DNA of 64,000 nucleotides from Arcticibacterium luteifluviistationis (GTDB lineage Bacteria > Bacteroidota > Bacteroidia > Cytophagales > Spirosomataceae): NCBI RefSeq assembly GCF_003258705.1, contig NZ_CP029480.1, positions 434,001 to 498,000 of the forward strand, given 5' to 3'. Positions within the stretch are counted from its first letter, which is position 1. Every line of letters starts with the position of its first letter. The translations under genes were made by a program, and so were the position numbers. Below the pieces are notes generated by a model, which searched no databases, was not told the DNA's origin, and was given only the letters and a program-made list of their open reading frames with translations. Shown here piece after piece: positions 27,976-37,819 of this stretch.

Positions 27976-29172
27976 TCAAGTTTTTATCTTAGAAATGCCC
28001 TTAGCCACATGCCATCCACCCGTCCATGCCGCCTGAAAATTAAAACCACCAGTAATGGCATCTATATTTAAAACCTCTCCAGCCATGAATAAAGTAGGAT
28101 GTTTTATTACTTCAAATGTATCTGGATTTACCTCAGAAAGAGCTACGCCACCTGCGGTTACAAATTCCTCTTTAAAGGTACTTTTTCCAGTAACATCAAA
28201 CACCATTTTCTTAAGATTATCTTGAAACAGTTTAAAATGCTTCTTTCCCGTTTCACTCCAATTTTGAAACTCCCCCACATTACTCCTTTTGCAAAGAAAC
28301 TCCCAAAAACGTTTGGACAAATCAAAGAGTGGTGTGCTTAGTACTTTCTTTTTAGGATTATCTGTCTGGAAGTTTTTTAAGTGTTCCAAAACCATTTTGT
28401 CAGACAGTTCTGGTAAGAAATCCATTTTTAGTTTAAAAACATAGTTTTTCTTTTCCAGTTCTCTAGCTGCAAAAGCCGATAGCTTCAATATGGAAGGCCC
28501 AGACATTCCCCAATGCGTAATTAAAGCTGGACCTGTGGTTTCAATATCAGGAATACTAGCTTTACTGTTAAGGAAACTGTTGCCCGCTAACGCTCTTAAT
28601 TCTTCATCTTCTATCTTAAACGTAAATAAAGAAGGTACTGGAGCTACTATTTCTAAATCTAGTTTTTTCAGGCTTTCCCATATGGTTCTATCGCTACCCG
28701 TAGCTAGCATCAAACAGCCCGTTCTTAAACTTTCTCCTTTTAGAAGGTCAATTTTCCATGAATCTTCCTCTTTCTCAAAATTGGTTACGCGTTCAGAACA
28801 GCGTAATTCAATTCCCAGCCGTTTTACTTCATCATGAAACAAGTCTAAAATTGTTTGTGAGGTGTTAGACGCTGGAAACATCCTTCCATCAGCTTCTTTC
28901 TTTATTCCTACTCCCCTATTATTAAACCAAGCTATGGTTTCATTTGGCCCAAATCGTTCAAATGGTTTCAGCAAAAACTCTTTCCCACGAGGATAGTTTT
29001 TGATAAGTTCAGAAGCTTGAAAGCAATCGTGGGTAACATTACACCTTCCGCCACCAGAAACTTTAACTTTCTGCAAAGCTTCTTTGTTCTTTTCAATAAT
29101 TAAAACACGAAGGTCAGGATTATTAGAAACCGTATTTATAGCCGCGAAAAAGCCAGCAGCTCCGCCGCCCAC
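27976..29172 (-). CDS. BaiN/HI0933-type FAD oxidoreductase, start codon unresolved
   Basis: This flavoprotein of the HI0933/BaiN family is related to flavin-dependent hydride-transfer enzymes of unclear substrate. Key parts are the GGGAAG dinucleotide loop, GGGRCNVTHD, and the C-terminal GGV and ITGGFNFQAAWTGGWHVAKG that close the FAD site. The only normal in-frame start is a GTG at 29172, which would drop the first beta strand. The frame continues upstream as DYDLVIVGGG, exactly what the family needs, back to an in-frame stop at 29257-29259. None of those 28 codons is ATG, GTG or TTG. An ATG at 29222-29224 is out of frame by one base. Confidence 0.85.
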   Translation of the reverse strand: MGGGAAGFFAAINTVSNNPDLRVLIIEKNKEALQKVKVSGGGRCNVTHDCFQASELIKNYPRGKEFLLKPFERFGPNETIAWFNNRGVGIKKEADGRMFPASNTSQTILDLFHDEVKRLGIELRCSERVTNFEKEEDSWKIDLLKGESLRTGCLMLATGSDRTIWESLKKLDLEIVAPVPSLFTFKIEDEELRALAGNSFLNSKASIPDIETTGPALITHWGMSGPSILKLSAFAARELEKKNYVFKLKMDFLPELSDKMVLEHLKNFQTDNPKKKVLSTPLFDLSKRFWEFLCKRSNVGEFQNWSETGKKHFKLFQDNLKKMVFDVTGKSTFKEEFVTAGGVALSEVNPDTFEVIKHPTLFMAGEVLNIDAITGGFNFQAAWTGGWHVAKGISKIKT

Positions 29173-29189
29173 TATTACTAGGTCATAGT

Positions 29190-29675
29190 CTAATTCGAAG
29201 ATAGGTACTTGTTTGATAAGGCATTTCTTTGATTGCGAAGCAAAATTATCAAATTTTCAATGCCTTTCACTTCTTCTCCATATTCAAATGTAACCTTGTG
29301 CGTACCAGAGCTATCAGAAATTTCAATCCATTCTGCACCACCATCGGCACAGTCTGGGCATCCGTACACTTCATCAAGCTTATTAAACGTCTTTGTATTA
29401 ATTTCAGAAAGAATATTTTTCCAAGTTTCGTCGTCCAAATTATGCGTAAAAATTCTTTTCTCATTTTCATTCTCGACATGGTAAGGTTGTGATACAAACT
29501 CTACGCTGGAGCTTTCCACTTTTACCACTAAATACTGCGTGCACTCTCCAATGCACTCTCCAAAACTCTGTCCACTAACAATTACCAAATCAGATTCTAG
29601 TTTTGGAGAAACTGAGTCACAAGAACTTAAGAATAATGTGGAAAATAATAAAAAATAGACGGTGGCTTTCTTCAT
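29190..29675 (-). CDS. Putative lipoprotein
   Basis: The chosen start gives a classic signal with lipobox LFLSSCDS, so the product is a lipid-anchored envelope protein of 161 residues. A longer frame starting at 29741 would place the signal inside the chain and is rejected. Four further Cys residues (GECIGEC, GCPDC) suggest disulfides or metal binding. I recognise no named family, although similar small Bacteroidota lipoproteins exist. Its end overlaps the probable true beginning of the flavoprotein frame. Confidence 0.75.
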   Translation of the reverse strand: MKKATVYFLLFSTLFLSSCDSVSPKLESDLVIVSGQSFGECIGECTQYLVVKVESSSVEFVSQPYHVENENEKRIFTHNLDDETWKNILSEINTKTFNKLDEVYGCPDCADGGAEWIEISDSSGTHKVTFEYGEEVKGIENLIILLRNQRNALSNKYLSSN

Positions 29676-29787
29676 GATAATTGAGACTTTTGTTCCTACT
29701 AATATTAAATAGTATTTCAAACGAAATGGTTGCATCATCATTCATATCCATTTCAAAGAAATTTAGCTTTATCCTTCAATCCGAACT

Positions 29788-31902
29788 ATGTTAAACAATT
29801 CTCAGATATTATTTATAACGCAAACTCTTAGCGTTTCTTCTAATTCGGTTAACCAAACCATAGAACTTTTGACCGAAGGTGCTACGGTGCCCTTTATAGC
29901 CAGATACCGGAAAGAAAAAACAGGTGGACTGGATGAAGTAGCTATTGCTGATATAAAAAAACAGTTTGAAAAATTTCAGGAAGCTGATAAACGTAGACTT
30001 GCTATTATTTCTTCCATTGAAGAACAAGGCAAAATGACGCCCGACTTATTGGCGAAGCTAAACAAAGCATTACACTTAAAAGAGCTGGAAGACCTTTACC
30101 TACCTTATAAGCAGAAGCGTAAAACGAAGGGCGTAATTGCTATTGAAAAAGGTTTAGAGCCTTTGGCAAAGCGTATTTTTGCACAAAGAGAAAGTAGTCT
30201 TGAACAGCTTACCGCTCAATTTTTAAATAAAGATGTCAAATCAAAAGAAGAAGCTCTTCAAGGAGCTAGAGACATCATGGCGGAGTGGATTAATGAAAAC
30301 TTAGAATCTAGAAATAGGCTTAGAACCATTTTTGAGAGAGAAGCCATTATCTCTGCCAAAGTCAAAAAAGGAAAAGAAGCAGAAGGTATTAAGTATAAAG
30401 ACTATTTCGATTTTTCTCAAAGTTTAAGAAACGTACCCTCTCATAGATTACTGGCTTTAAGAAGAGGAGAAAAAGAAGGTTTTCTTAAAGTTAGCATTGA
30501 TATTGACACTGATAAAGCACTCAATATTTTAGACAGGCAATATGTGCAAGGCATGCCAGCTTGTAAAGAACAAGTAGAACTAGCGATAGAAGATGCTTTC
30601 AAAAGACTTCTGAATCCATCTATTGAAAATGAGTTTAATGGCTTAAGCAAAGAAAAAGCAGACGAAGCTGCCATTCAGATATTTGCAACCAATCTAAGGC
30701 AGCTACTCTTATCTGCTCCTTTGGGACAAAAACGTGTTTTGGCTTTAGACCCTGGTTTTAGAACAGGCTGTAAAACTGTGGTGCTTAATGAGTTGGGAGA
30801 CTTGCTTTACGACACCGTAGTATACCCTACTTTCAAAAAGAATGAAGCCGAAATCACTATAAAAAAGCTGGTAGCTGATTATAAAATTGACGCCATAGCT
30901 ATAGGAAACGGAACAGCCAGTAGAGAAACAGAAGACTTTGTGAAATCAATAAATACTGGCGTAAAAGGTGTTTATGTGGTTTCTGAGCAGGGAGCATCCA
31001 TCTATTCAGCATCCACAGTGGCGAGAGAAGAGTTTCCTGACAAAGACATTACCGTAAGAGGTGCCGTTTCTATTGGTCGCCGCTTAAAAGACCCTTTAGC
31101 TGAACTGGTTAAACTTGACCCAAAATCAATAGGTGTAGGTCAGTATCAACATGACGTTAATCCGAAATTCCTGAAAGAGAGTTTGGATAGCACCGTAGAG
31201 AGTTGCGTTAACTCTGTAGGTGTGGAACTGAATACGGCTTCGAAGCACTTATTGGCTTACGTTTCTGGTCTAGGACCTAGTTTAGCTCAAAATGTGGTCG
31301 ATTATAGAATGAAGAACGGGAAATTCACTTCTAGAAAGCAGCTTTTAAAAGTGCCACGACTAGGTGGAAAAGCTTACGAACAAGCCGCAGGTTTTTTAAG
31401 AATTCATGGAGCCAAAGACCCTTTGGACAATTCTGCAGTGCACCCTGAACGTTATGATTTGCTTAAAAAGATATCAAAAGACAAAGGTGTTACCATCAAT
31501 ACTTTGATAGAAGACGAAGCCATTAGGAAATCAATTAACTTAAAGGAATATGTTTCTGCGGAAGTTGGTCTACCGACTTTGACCGATATTATGGCGGAAT
31601 TAGCCAAACCAGGGAGAGACCCAAGGGAGCAATTAGAGGCTTTTGAATTTGGAAATGTTCATACCATTGAAGACTTAAAAGAAGGTATGGTATTACCGGG
31701 TATTGTGACCAATATAACGGCTTTTGGTTGTTTTGTAGATGTGGGCGTTCATCAAGATGGATTAGTTCATGTATCACAACTCGCCAATAAATTTATAAAA
31801 GACCCAAATGAAGTTGTGAGTGTTCACCAGAAGGTTCAAGTTAAAGTTATGGAGGTGGATGCAGCCCGCAAACGTATAGCCTTGAGTATTAAGGAGGTTT
31901 AG
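29788..31902 (+). CDS. tex: Tex-family RNA-binding protein
   Basis: This is a highly conserved cytosolic RNA-binding protein of 704 residues linked to transcription and toxin expression control. The order is Tex N-terminal helical domain (EGATVPFIARYRKEKTGGLDE), YqgF-like RNase H fold (LALDPGFRTGCKTVVL), helix-hairpin-helix motifs (VDYRMKNGKFTSRKQLLKVPRLGGKAYEQ) and a C-terminal S1 domain (GMVLPGIVTNITAFGCFVDVGVHQDGLVHVSQ). It stands alone, in a 100-base gap before the DUF1080 gene. Confidence 0.96.
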   Translation: MLNNSQILFITQTLSVSSNSVNQTIELLTEGATVPFIARYRKEKTGGLDEVAIADIKKQFEKFQEADKRRLAIISSIEEQGKMTPDLLAKLNKALHLKELEDLYLPYKQKRKTKGVIAIEKGLEPLAKRIFAQRESSLEQLTAQFLNKDVKSKEEALQGARDIMAEWINENLESRNRLRTIFEREAIISAKVKKGKEAEGIKYKDYFDFSQSLRNVPSHRLLALRRGEKEGFLKVSIDIDTDKALNILDRQYVQGMPACKEQVELAIEDAFKRLLNPSIENEFNGLSKEKADEAAIQIFATNLRQLLLSAPLGQKRVLALDPGFRTGCKTVVLNELGDLLYDTVVYPTFKKNEAEITIKKLVADYKIDAIAIGNGTASRETEDFVKSINTGVKGVYVVSEQGASIYSASTVAREEFPDKDITVRGAVSIGRRLKDPLAELVKLDPKSIGVGQYQHDVNPKFLKESLDSTVESCVNSVGVELNTASKHLLAYVSGLGPSLAQNVVDYRMKNGKFTSRKQLLKVPRLGGKAYEQAAGFLRIHGAKDPLDNSAVHPERYDLLKKISKDKGVTINTLIEDEAIRKSINLKEYVSAEVGLPTLTDIMAELAKPGRDPREQLEAFEFGNVHTIEDLKEGMVLPGIVTNITAFGCFVDVGVHQDGLVHVSQLANKFIKDPNEVVSVHQKVQVKVMEVDAARKRIALSIKEV

Positions 31903-32000
31903 TTATACTCCAAATCCTCCGAATAGGCTGCTTCATCGATTAATTATCTCTTAAGTAATATTTATTCCTACTTTCGTCCCACTATTCAACCCTGTTTTTA

Positions 32001-32723
32001 ATGAATCTGAATCATAAATGCCTCTTGGTACTACTTGCTGGTCTAATTACGGCATGTAATTCCACAGAAACGACTGAAGAAAAACTGGAAATTGCCGAAA
32101 AAGAATGGACTGTTCTTTTTGATGGTAGTAACACCAATTCTCTTAGAGGTTATGGTTTAGACATCTTCCCTGAGGGTGTTTGGACTGTAGAAGATGGAGC
32201 TTTAGTAGCTAATCCTGATACAGCCAATAGAGACTTAGTTTCCAAAAGTAGATACGAGAATTTTGAATTAGAATACCAGTGGGCTGTGGATACTGCTGCC
32301 AACAGTGGTGTGTTTTTTCATGTACAGGAAATTGCAGCCATGGAGTCTGGAAATGGGAACAGCCCTAACTGGCTTAACAATTTTGAGATACAGGTGCTAG
32401 ACGATTTACATTTTAATGATACAGCTGCCATTCGCTCGGCAGGTTCGCTTTATGACGTAATTCCGCCCGTAAACAAAACATTAAAACCTATCGGTGAATA
32501 TAATCAAGCCAAACTAACCCATAAAAACGGCCATGTGGAGCACTGGCTTAATGGTAATAAGGTCTTAGATTTTCAGATTGGAAGTCCTGAATTAAACGCT
32601 CTTTTAGAAAAAGGTAAATTTAAAGAAAACCCTAACTATCACTCCGACAAAGAAGGCCACCTGATGTTTCAGCATCACGGACAAAGAGCTTATTATAAGA
32701 ATATTAGGGTAAGAGAGATTTAG
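32001..32723 (+). CDS. DUF1080 (3-keto-disaccharide hydrolase-like) lipoprotein
   Basis: A signal with lipobox LITACNST is followed by a concanavalin-like DUF1080 domain starting at WTVLFDGSN and ending YYKNIRVREI. Recent family members act as 3-keto-glucoside hydrolases, while others only bind sugar. The length of 240 residues equals one domain. The gene is monocistronic and ends before a strong bidirectional hairpin shared with the trehalose gene. An imperfect promoter match (TACTTTCG) lies about 30 bases upstream. Confidence 0.88.
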   Translation: MNLNHKCLLVLLAGLITACNSTETTEEKLEIAEKEWTVLFDGSNTNSLRGYGLDIFPEGVWTVEDGALVANPDTANRDLVSKSRYENFELEYQWAVDTAANSGVFFHVQEIAAMESGNGNSPNWLNNFEIQVLDDLHFNDTAAIRSAGSLYDVIPPVNKTLKPIGEYNQAKLTHKNGHVEHWLNGNKVLDFQIGSPELNALLEKGKFKENPNYHSDKEGHLMFQHHGQRAYYKNIRVREI

Positions 32724-32745
32724 AGTTCTTGACCTGTTCAAATAA

Positions 32746-32781
32746 AAAACTCCCACCAAATTAATATTTAGTGGGAGTTTT
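32746..32781. terminator. Bidirectional hairpin terminator
   Basis: AAAACTCCCAC (32746-32756) and GTGGGAGTTTT (32771-32781) form a perfect 11-base stem flanked by A and T tracts on both sides. It serves the convergent DUF1080 and trehalose genes. Confidence 0.85.
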
Positions 32782-32785
32782 ACTT

Positions 32786-34987
32786 TTATATAAACTTCCT
32801 CAGCAGCTCATAAACAGACTTAGTGTTGTTAATTCTGAATTTCGCTACGGTCTTTTTGTTTCCTACTTTAATGGTGGTACTAGAATCTGGTAAGTCTTTA
32901 AACATAAACTCGTCTGTCCAGTCGTCACCCATCGCTATAATAAAATCAGGTTCGAGATTTGCTAAAAACTTGGTAGACGCTTTTCCTTTATTTACACCAC
33001 TCACTTTAACTTCAAGTACCTTATCTCCTTCCATTATTTCTAAGCTATGGTTTCCTATTAATGGCTGAATGGTGTTTTTAAGCTCATTAGCCCTTGCCTC
33101 TCCCAATACTGGATCCACTCTTCTAAAATGCCAAGCTATAGAATAGTTCTTAATTTCAATTTGTGAACCAGGCGTACGGTCAGTGAAACGCTCCAGAATA
33201 GGAAAAATAACAGAGAACCATCTATTATTTACCTGCTCTAGTTGATTCCATTCCGCACCCGCACCATCTTTTTGCCATAAACCATGCTCCGTAATTAAGG
33301 TATATGGCTTACTACCAAACCATCTATCAAAGGTTTCTCTATCTCTTCCAGTGATTAAAACAAGATTATTTTTAGGATTGGCATGAATTCCATCCAAAAT
33401 CTCAAATAGTTCATCCCCTGGATAAGCGTCTTCTGGTCTATTTTTAAAGGCCGCCAGTGTTCCGTCATAATCTAAGAATAACACCCTTGATTTGGCATCT
33501 CTAAACGACTTAACTATACTTTCCTCTACCTTACCTTTAACTGCCCTAGCCGCCGTTTCTGGCTTCTTAGAAACCACATCTTCTAAACTAACCAAAAACT
33601 CATTTGCCCATCGCTCCACATTATAACGCTGGACACGGTCTTTCATAATGATGTTACCCTTAATCTGGTCTTTTTCAGGCATCACTAATGCCGTTTTAAT
33701 AGCGTCTGCTATCTGGTCAAGGTTATTCGGATTTATGATCAAAGCTTCGTTTAGCTCTTTTGCAGCACCTGCCATCTCGCTCAAAATAAGTACACCCGTA
33801 TTATCTACTCGGCTAGCTATGTATTCTTTTGCCACCAAATTCATTCCGTCTCTTACTGGCGTAAGCAATGCTATTTTACAGCTACAGTATAAATCAATAA
33901 GGTTTTCAAAAGGCATAGACCTATAGAAATACCAAATTGGTGTCCAGTTAACTTCAGAGAATTTACCATTGACCCTGCCTACCAATTGGTCAATTTCATT
34001 TTTCAAATCTTGATACTGCGGCACGTTTGACCTGCTAGGCACGGCCAACATTACTAACCTCACTTTGCCCAGATATTCAGGGTATTTCTCTAGAAAATGC
34101 TCAAAAGCCATAATTCTTTGAGCTATACCTTTGGTATAGTCTAACCTGTCAATACTTAAGATAAACTGTGTATCTCCTTTTATTAATTTATGCTTATCTA
34201 TGCTTTCCTGAACTTCGGATTTCACTTTGGCTTTTGAGTGCTCAATAGCCGCATTATGAAATTTATTAAAATCAATACCCATTGGGAAGGAATCTACCTT
34301 CACATTTCTGGTATCATAAAGCACATTATTAAAGTCAAGGTCACAAATTAAAAGACGCTGCACCGAGCTCAAAAAGTGTCGCTCATAATCATAGGTATGA
34401 AAACCTATTAAGTCGGCACCCATCATTCCTTGTAAAATTTCTTCACGCCAAGGTAAGGTTCTAAAAACCTCATAAGAAGGAAAAGGTATATGCAGGAAAA
34501 AGCCAATTTTGACATCAGGCCTTTTCTCTTTTACCATTTGAGGAACTAACAAAAGTTGGTAATCGTGTACCCAAACTCGGTCATTGTCTTCAATATTTTC
34601 TATAACTAAATCAGCAAACTTCTGATTTACTCTTTTGTATGTCTCCCAATCCTCATTATTAAATTCGGAATATTCCGTGAAATAATGGAACAATGGCCAT
34701 AATGTTCTATTGCTAAAACCGTAATAGAAACCATCTACCTCTTTTTCTGATAAAGAAACCGATCTGCACTTTTGATTTTCCAGTGCTTTTTCTACATTAG
34801 GAGCCAAAGAAGGATTAATCTCTTCTTCTGTGAGTCCGCTCCATCCAATCCAGATTCCGTTTCCATCGGCATGAACAGATTTAAGACCAGTGGCAAGTCC
34901 TCCAACACTAGGAGTTGCTTCTACCTCGTTTTGATTTATGTTTAAAGAAAGTGGGAGTCTGTTAGAGACAATGATGGTTTTACTCAT
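32786..34987 (-). CDS. otsA-otsB fusion: Bifunctional trehalose-6-phosphate synthase/phosphatase
   Basis: This fusion makes trehalose from UDP-glucose and glucose-6-phosphate. The N-terminal GT20 synthase (about residues 1-465) has VSNRLPLSL, WVHDYQLLLVPQMV, and the sugar-nucleotide site with RLDYTKGI and RDGMNLVAKEY. The C-terminal HAD phosphatase (about 490-733) has the nucleophile motif FLDYDGTLAAF, a TGRD motif and MGDDWTDEFMF. Both active sites look intact. It faces a GH15 gene with only 33 bases between the starts, so synthesis and use or breakdown of trehalose are probably linked. Confidence 0.96.
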   Translation of the reverse strand: MSKTIIVSNRLPLSLNINQNEVEATPSVGGLATGLKSVHADGNGIWIGWSGLTEEEINPSLAPNVEKALENQKCRSVSLSEKEVDGFYYGFSNRTLWPLFHYFTEYSEFNNEDWETYKRVNQKFADLVIENIEDNDRVWVHDYQLLLVPQMVKEKRPDVKIGFFLHIPFPSYEVFRTLPWREEILQGMMGADLIGFHTYDYERHFLSSVQRLLICDLDFNNVLYDTRNVKVDSFPMGIDFNKFHNAAIEHSKAKVKSEVQESIDKHKLIKGDTQFILSIDRLDYTKGIAQRIMAFEHFLEKYPEYLGKVRLVMLAVPSRSNVPQYQDLKNEIDQLVGRVNGKFSEVNWTPIWYFYRSMPFENLIDLYCSCKIALLTPVRDGMNLVAKEYIASRVDNTGVLILSEMAGAAKELNEALIINPNNLDQIADAIKTALVMPEKDQIKGNIIMKDRVQRYNVERWANEFLVSLEDVVSKKPETAARAVKGKVEESIVKSFRDAKSRVLFLDYDGTLAAFKNRPEDAYPGDELFEILDGIHANPKNNLVLITGRDRETFDRWFGSKPYTLITEHGLWQKDGAGAEWNQLEQVNNRWFSVIFPILERFTDRTPGSQIEIKNYSIAWHFRRVDPVLGEARANELKNTIQPLIGNHSLEIMEGDKVLEVKVSGVNKGKASTKFLANLEPDFIIAMGDDWTDEFMFKDLPDSSTTIKVGNKKTVAKFRINNTKSVYELLRKFI

Positions 34988-35020
34988 AAGAAATTTTTAA
35001 GTATTAATAAAAACGCGTTA

Positions 35021-36856
35021 ATGAGAAATTTAGATTACGGAATGATTGGTAATTGTCAAAGTGCCGCTTTGATAAGTAAAAGTGGAAGTATTGACTGGTG
35101 TTGTTTACCAAAATTTGATTCACCTTCTATGTTTGCCAAATTATTGGACAAAAACAAAGGAGGAGCTTTTGAAGTAAATGTTGATTCCTCATATGTTATT
35201 AGTCAAAAATACATATATAAAACCAATATTCTGGTTACAGAATTCAATAATGGCGAAGATGCTTTTGAATTTATTGACTTCATGCCTAGGTATACTACTG
35301 ATAATAACATTCTTCAATATCCGGCAGAAATAGTAAGGTACATCAAACTTTTAAAAGGTAAACCGAAATTTTCGGTCAATTATAACCCTAAACTGGGCTA
35401 TGCCAAAGAAGAACAATTGACTCAAGATAAAGGCGAGTACATCAAAACCAAAACCACTTCTGGAAGTTATGATTCGGTATACCTCTACTCTTCTTTTTCG
35501 CATAGCGATATTCTAGAAGGCAAAGAACTTACCTTAGAGGATAATCAATATTTCCTTTTTAGCTATTTCGAAAAGCTACTCCATCAAGATGTGGAGCGTC
35601 AGTACCTGAAAATGCAGCGAACCAGAGTGTATTGGTTAAATTGGGCTGAAAACACCACTAGCTATGATTTATACAATGACGAAATTCTACGATCGGCATT
35701 GACATTAAAAATGCTAACCTATGAGCGTAGCGGTGCCGTTTTGGCTGCTGCAACCACCTCTTTACCGGAAACCATAGGCGAAGTAAGAAACTGGGATTAT
35801 AGATTCTGCTGGATAAGAGATGCCAGTATGGTAATCAAAGTAGTTTCTGGGCTTGGTCATGAAAAAATTGCCAAAAACTTCTTAGAATTTATTGTCAAAA
35901 TCATTCCTCATAAAGATGAGAAAATGCAGATAATGTATGGTATAGATGGGCAAAAGAAACTTACCGAAGAAATCTTAGAACACTTAGAAGGTTATGAAGG
36001 AAGTAAACCAGTAAGAATAGGTAATGCAGCTTATCATCAAACCCAACATGACATTTATGGTATTTTGATGGATGTTTTATATCAACAATATCTAAGGTTT
36101 CAAAACACGCTTTTTTATAGCGAGGAATTATGGACCATTACCAAATCAACCATTGACATTGTTAAAAAGAATTGGAAAAATGCAGATAAGGGTATTTGGG
36201 AATTTAGAACCGAAGAAAGGCATTTTACATTCTCAAAACTCCTTTGTTGGGTAGCCATAGATAGAGGTGTGAAAATAGCCGATCTACTTCACAGAACAGA
36301 CAAGCTGAAAAAATGGAAGGAATTAAGAGCCGAGATAGAGCAAGACATTAAAACGAATGCCTGGAATGAAGATAAACAAGCATACGCTCAATCTTATCAT
36401 TCAGCCGATTTAGATGCATCTACCCTACTGATGGAAAGTTATGGTTTTATTGATGCTAAAGACCCTCGTTACGTCAGTACGGTATTGGCTACTGAAAAAG
36501 AACTTTGCCAAGATGGGCTGATGTACCGTTACATTAATAAAGATGATTTTGGTACGCCATCTTCTTCGTTTACTATTTGCTCTTTTTGGTTTATCAATAG
36601 TCTATTTAAAATTGGGAAGAAAAAAGAAGCCAAAAGGCTTTTTGACCAAATCCTTACTTATAGCAACCATTTAGGACTATTTAGCGAAGATATTGATTTC
36701 AAAACTAAAAGGCTTTTAGGTAATTTCCCTCAGGCATATTCTCATTTAGCATTGATAGAAACAGCCGTTAATTTCTCAGGACAAAGTGAGGAAGACCAAG
36801 TTATATCTGCTTTATCGCACGAGGCCGAAACCGACGATTCCTTGAATCCTTTATAA
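35021..36856 (+). CDS. Glycoside hydrolase family 15 (glucoamylase/trehalase-like)
   Basis: This is a cytosolic GH15 (alpha/alpha)6-barrel enzyme of 611 residues with no signal peptide. The start NLDYGMIGNCQSAALISKSGSIDWCCLPKFDSPS is typical of the family. The catalytic region includes NWDYRFCWIRDAS, and a second acidic site lies in the DGLMYRY part. GH15 members include glucoamylases, glucodextranases and trehalases. Being divergent from the trehalose synthase fusion favours trehalase, which is inference. The reading frame ends before a long terminator hairpin. Confidence 0.92.
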   Translation: MRNLDYGMIGNCQSAALISKSGSIDWCCLPKFDSPSMFAKLLDKNKGGAFEVNVDSSYVISQKYIYKTNILVTEFNNGEDAFEFIDFMPRYTTDNNILQYPAEIVRYIKLLKGKPKFSVNYNPKLGYAKEEQLTQDKGEYIKTKTTSGSYDSVYLYSSFSHSDILEGKELTLEDNQYFLFSYFEKLLHQDVERQYLKMQRTRVYWLNWAENTTSYDLYNDEILRSALTLKMLTYERSGAVLAAATTSLPETIGEVRNWDYRFCWIRDASMVIKVVSGLGHEKIAKNFLEFIVKIIPHKDEKMQIMYGIDGQKKLTEEILEHLEGYEGSKPVRIGNAAYHQTQHDIYGILMDVLYQQYLRFQNTLFYSEELWTITKSTIDIVKKNWKNADKGIWEFRTEERHFTFSKLLCWVAIDRGVKIADLLHRTDKLKKWKELRAEIEQDIKTNAWNEDKQAYAQSYHSADLDASTLLMESYGFIDAKDPRYVSTVLATEKELCQDGLMYRYINKDDFGTPSSSFTICSFWFINSLFKIGKKKEAKRLFDQILTYSNHLGLFSEDIDFKTKRLLGNFPQAYSHLALIETAVNFSGQSEEDQVISALSHEAETDDSLNPL

Positions 36857-36875
36857 GAAAATTAGGTCAGCCTTA

Positions 36876-36912
36876 AAATGAAAAAATCCGCTCTAGGCGG
36901 ATTTTTTCATTT
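36876..36912. terminator. Bidirectional hairpin terminator
   Basis: AAATGAAAAAATCCGC (36876-36891) and its exact complement (36897-36912) make a 16-base stem with a five-base loop between convergent genes. A/T tracts inside the stem give U-rich ends in both directions. Confidence 0.85.
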
Positions 36913-36933
36913 ATAAAACTCTAAGATTAAAGC

Positions 36934-37674
36934 TTATTTCTTTGGCGTAATAATCTTCATCCAAGTCAACATTTTAATTACAGGATAAGTAGGATCTAAT
37001 TCAAACCACTTTTTAGCAAAGTTAATTGACATTGGATGCTTATGATGATTGTTTTGAAACAACTCACCCATCATCAAAAAGTCAAAAAGAAGACTATTTT
37101 TTGATTCATCCTTATTGTCAAAATTTTGATAACCGTATTTGTGACCACTCCAGTTTACAATAGCACCGTGAATAGGTCCCATTAAAAAATGAATAGGTAA
37201 AAGGAAAAAGAATCCCCAGTGAACATCAAAATATAAGAAACCAATCACATAAAAAGAAATGTAACCAACACCCCATATAGCTCTTGAAATCCAAGATTCC
37301 CCAAATTTATCTAGTGCAGTCCATTGCGGAAAGTTTCTATCAAAACGCTCTTCTATTTTAATTTTATAGTCCACCAAGCCAGTATAAAGGTCTTTGGTTT
37401 TCCACATCATAGTGAAAAGGTTTTTGGTATGATGTGGTGAATGTGGATCCTTATCTGTATCTGAAAATGCGTGGTGCATTCTGTGCATTACTGCGTATGC
37501 TCTCGGATTCAAATAAGATGAACCCTGTGTCACATAAGTAAAAAGATAGAAAAACTTCTCCCAAAACTTACTCATGGTAAACATTTTGTGGGCCGAATAT
37601 CTATGTAAAAAGAATGTCTGACTAAAAAGGGACAAATACCAATGTCCTATAAAAAACGATAGGGCTGCAACCAT
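36934..37674 (-). CDS. Membrane fatty-acid (acyl-CoA type) desaturase
   Basis: This di-iron desaturase introduces a double bond into acyl chains for membrane fluidity. The three His boxes are present: HRYSAH (near residue 24), HRMHH (about 65) and NNHHKH (about 212). Hydrophobic helices lie between them. The 246-residue length is somewhat short for a delta-9 desaturase but common in Bacteroidota. The gene is monocistronic. Upstream of its start is a 145-base A/T-rich gap with no clear promoter match. Confidence 0.9.
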   Translation of the reverse strand: MVAALSFFIGHWYLSLFSQTFFLHRYSAHKMFTMSKFWEKFFYLFTYVTQGSSYLNPRAYAVMHRMHHAFSDTDKDPHSPHHTKNLFTMMWKTKDLYTGLVDYKIKIEERFDRNFPQWTALDKFGESWISRAIWGVGYISFYVIGFLYFDVHWGFFFLLPIHFLMGPIHGAIVNWSGHKYGYQNFDNKDESKNSLLFDFLMMGELFQNNHHKHPMSINFAKKWFELDPTYPVIKMLTWMKIITPKK

Positions 37675-37819
37675 TAAGTGATTTTTAAATAATAATACTA
37701 TTTCTACTGCAAGAACGCCTCTTTATGTCAAAAGTTCAATGGTAACCTTCTTAAATCAGGTAATAGTGATAATTTCTTAAAATAGTACAAATAAGTGCAT
37801 CAAGAAAATACAAAATTTG

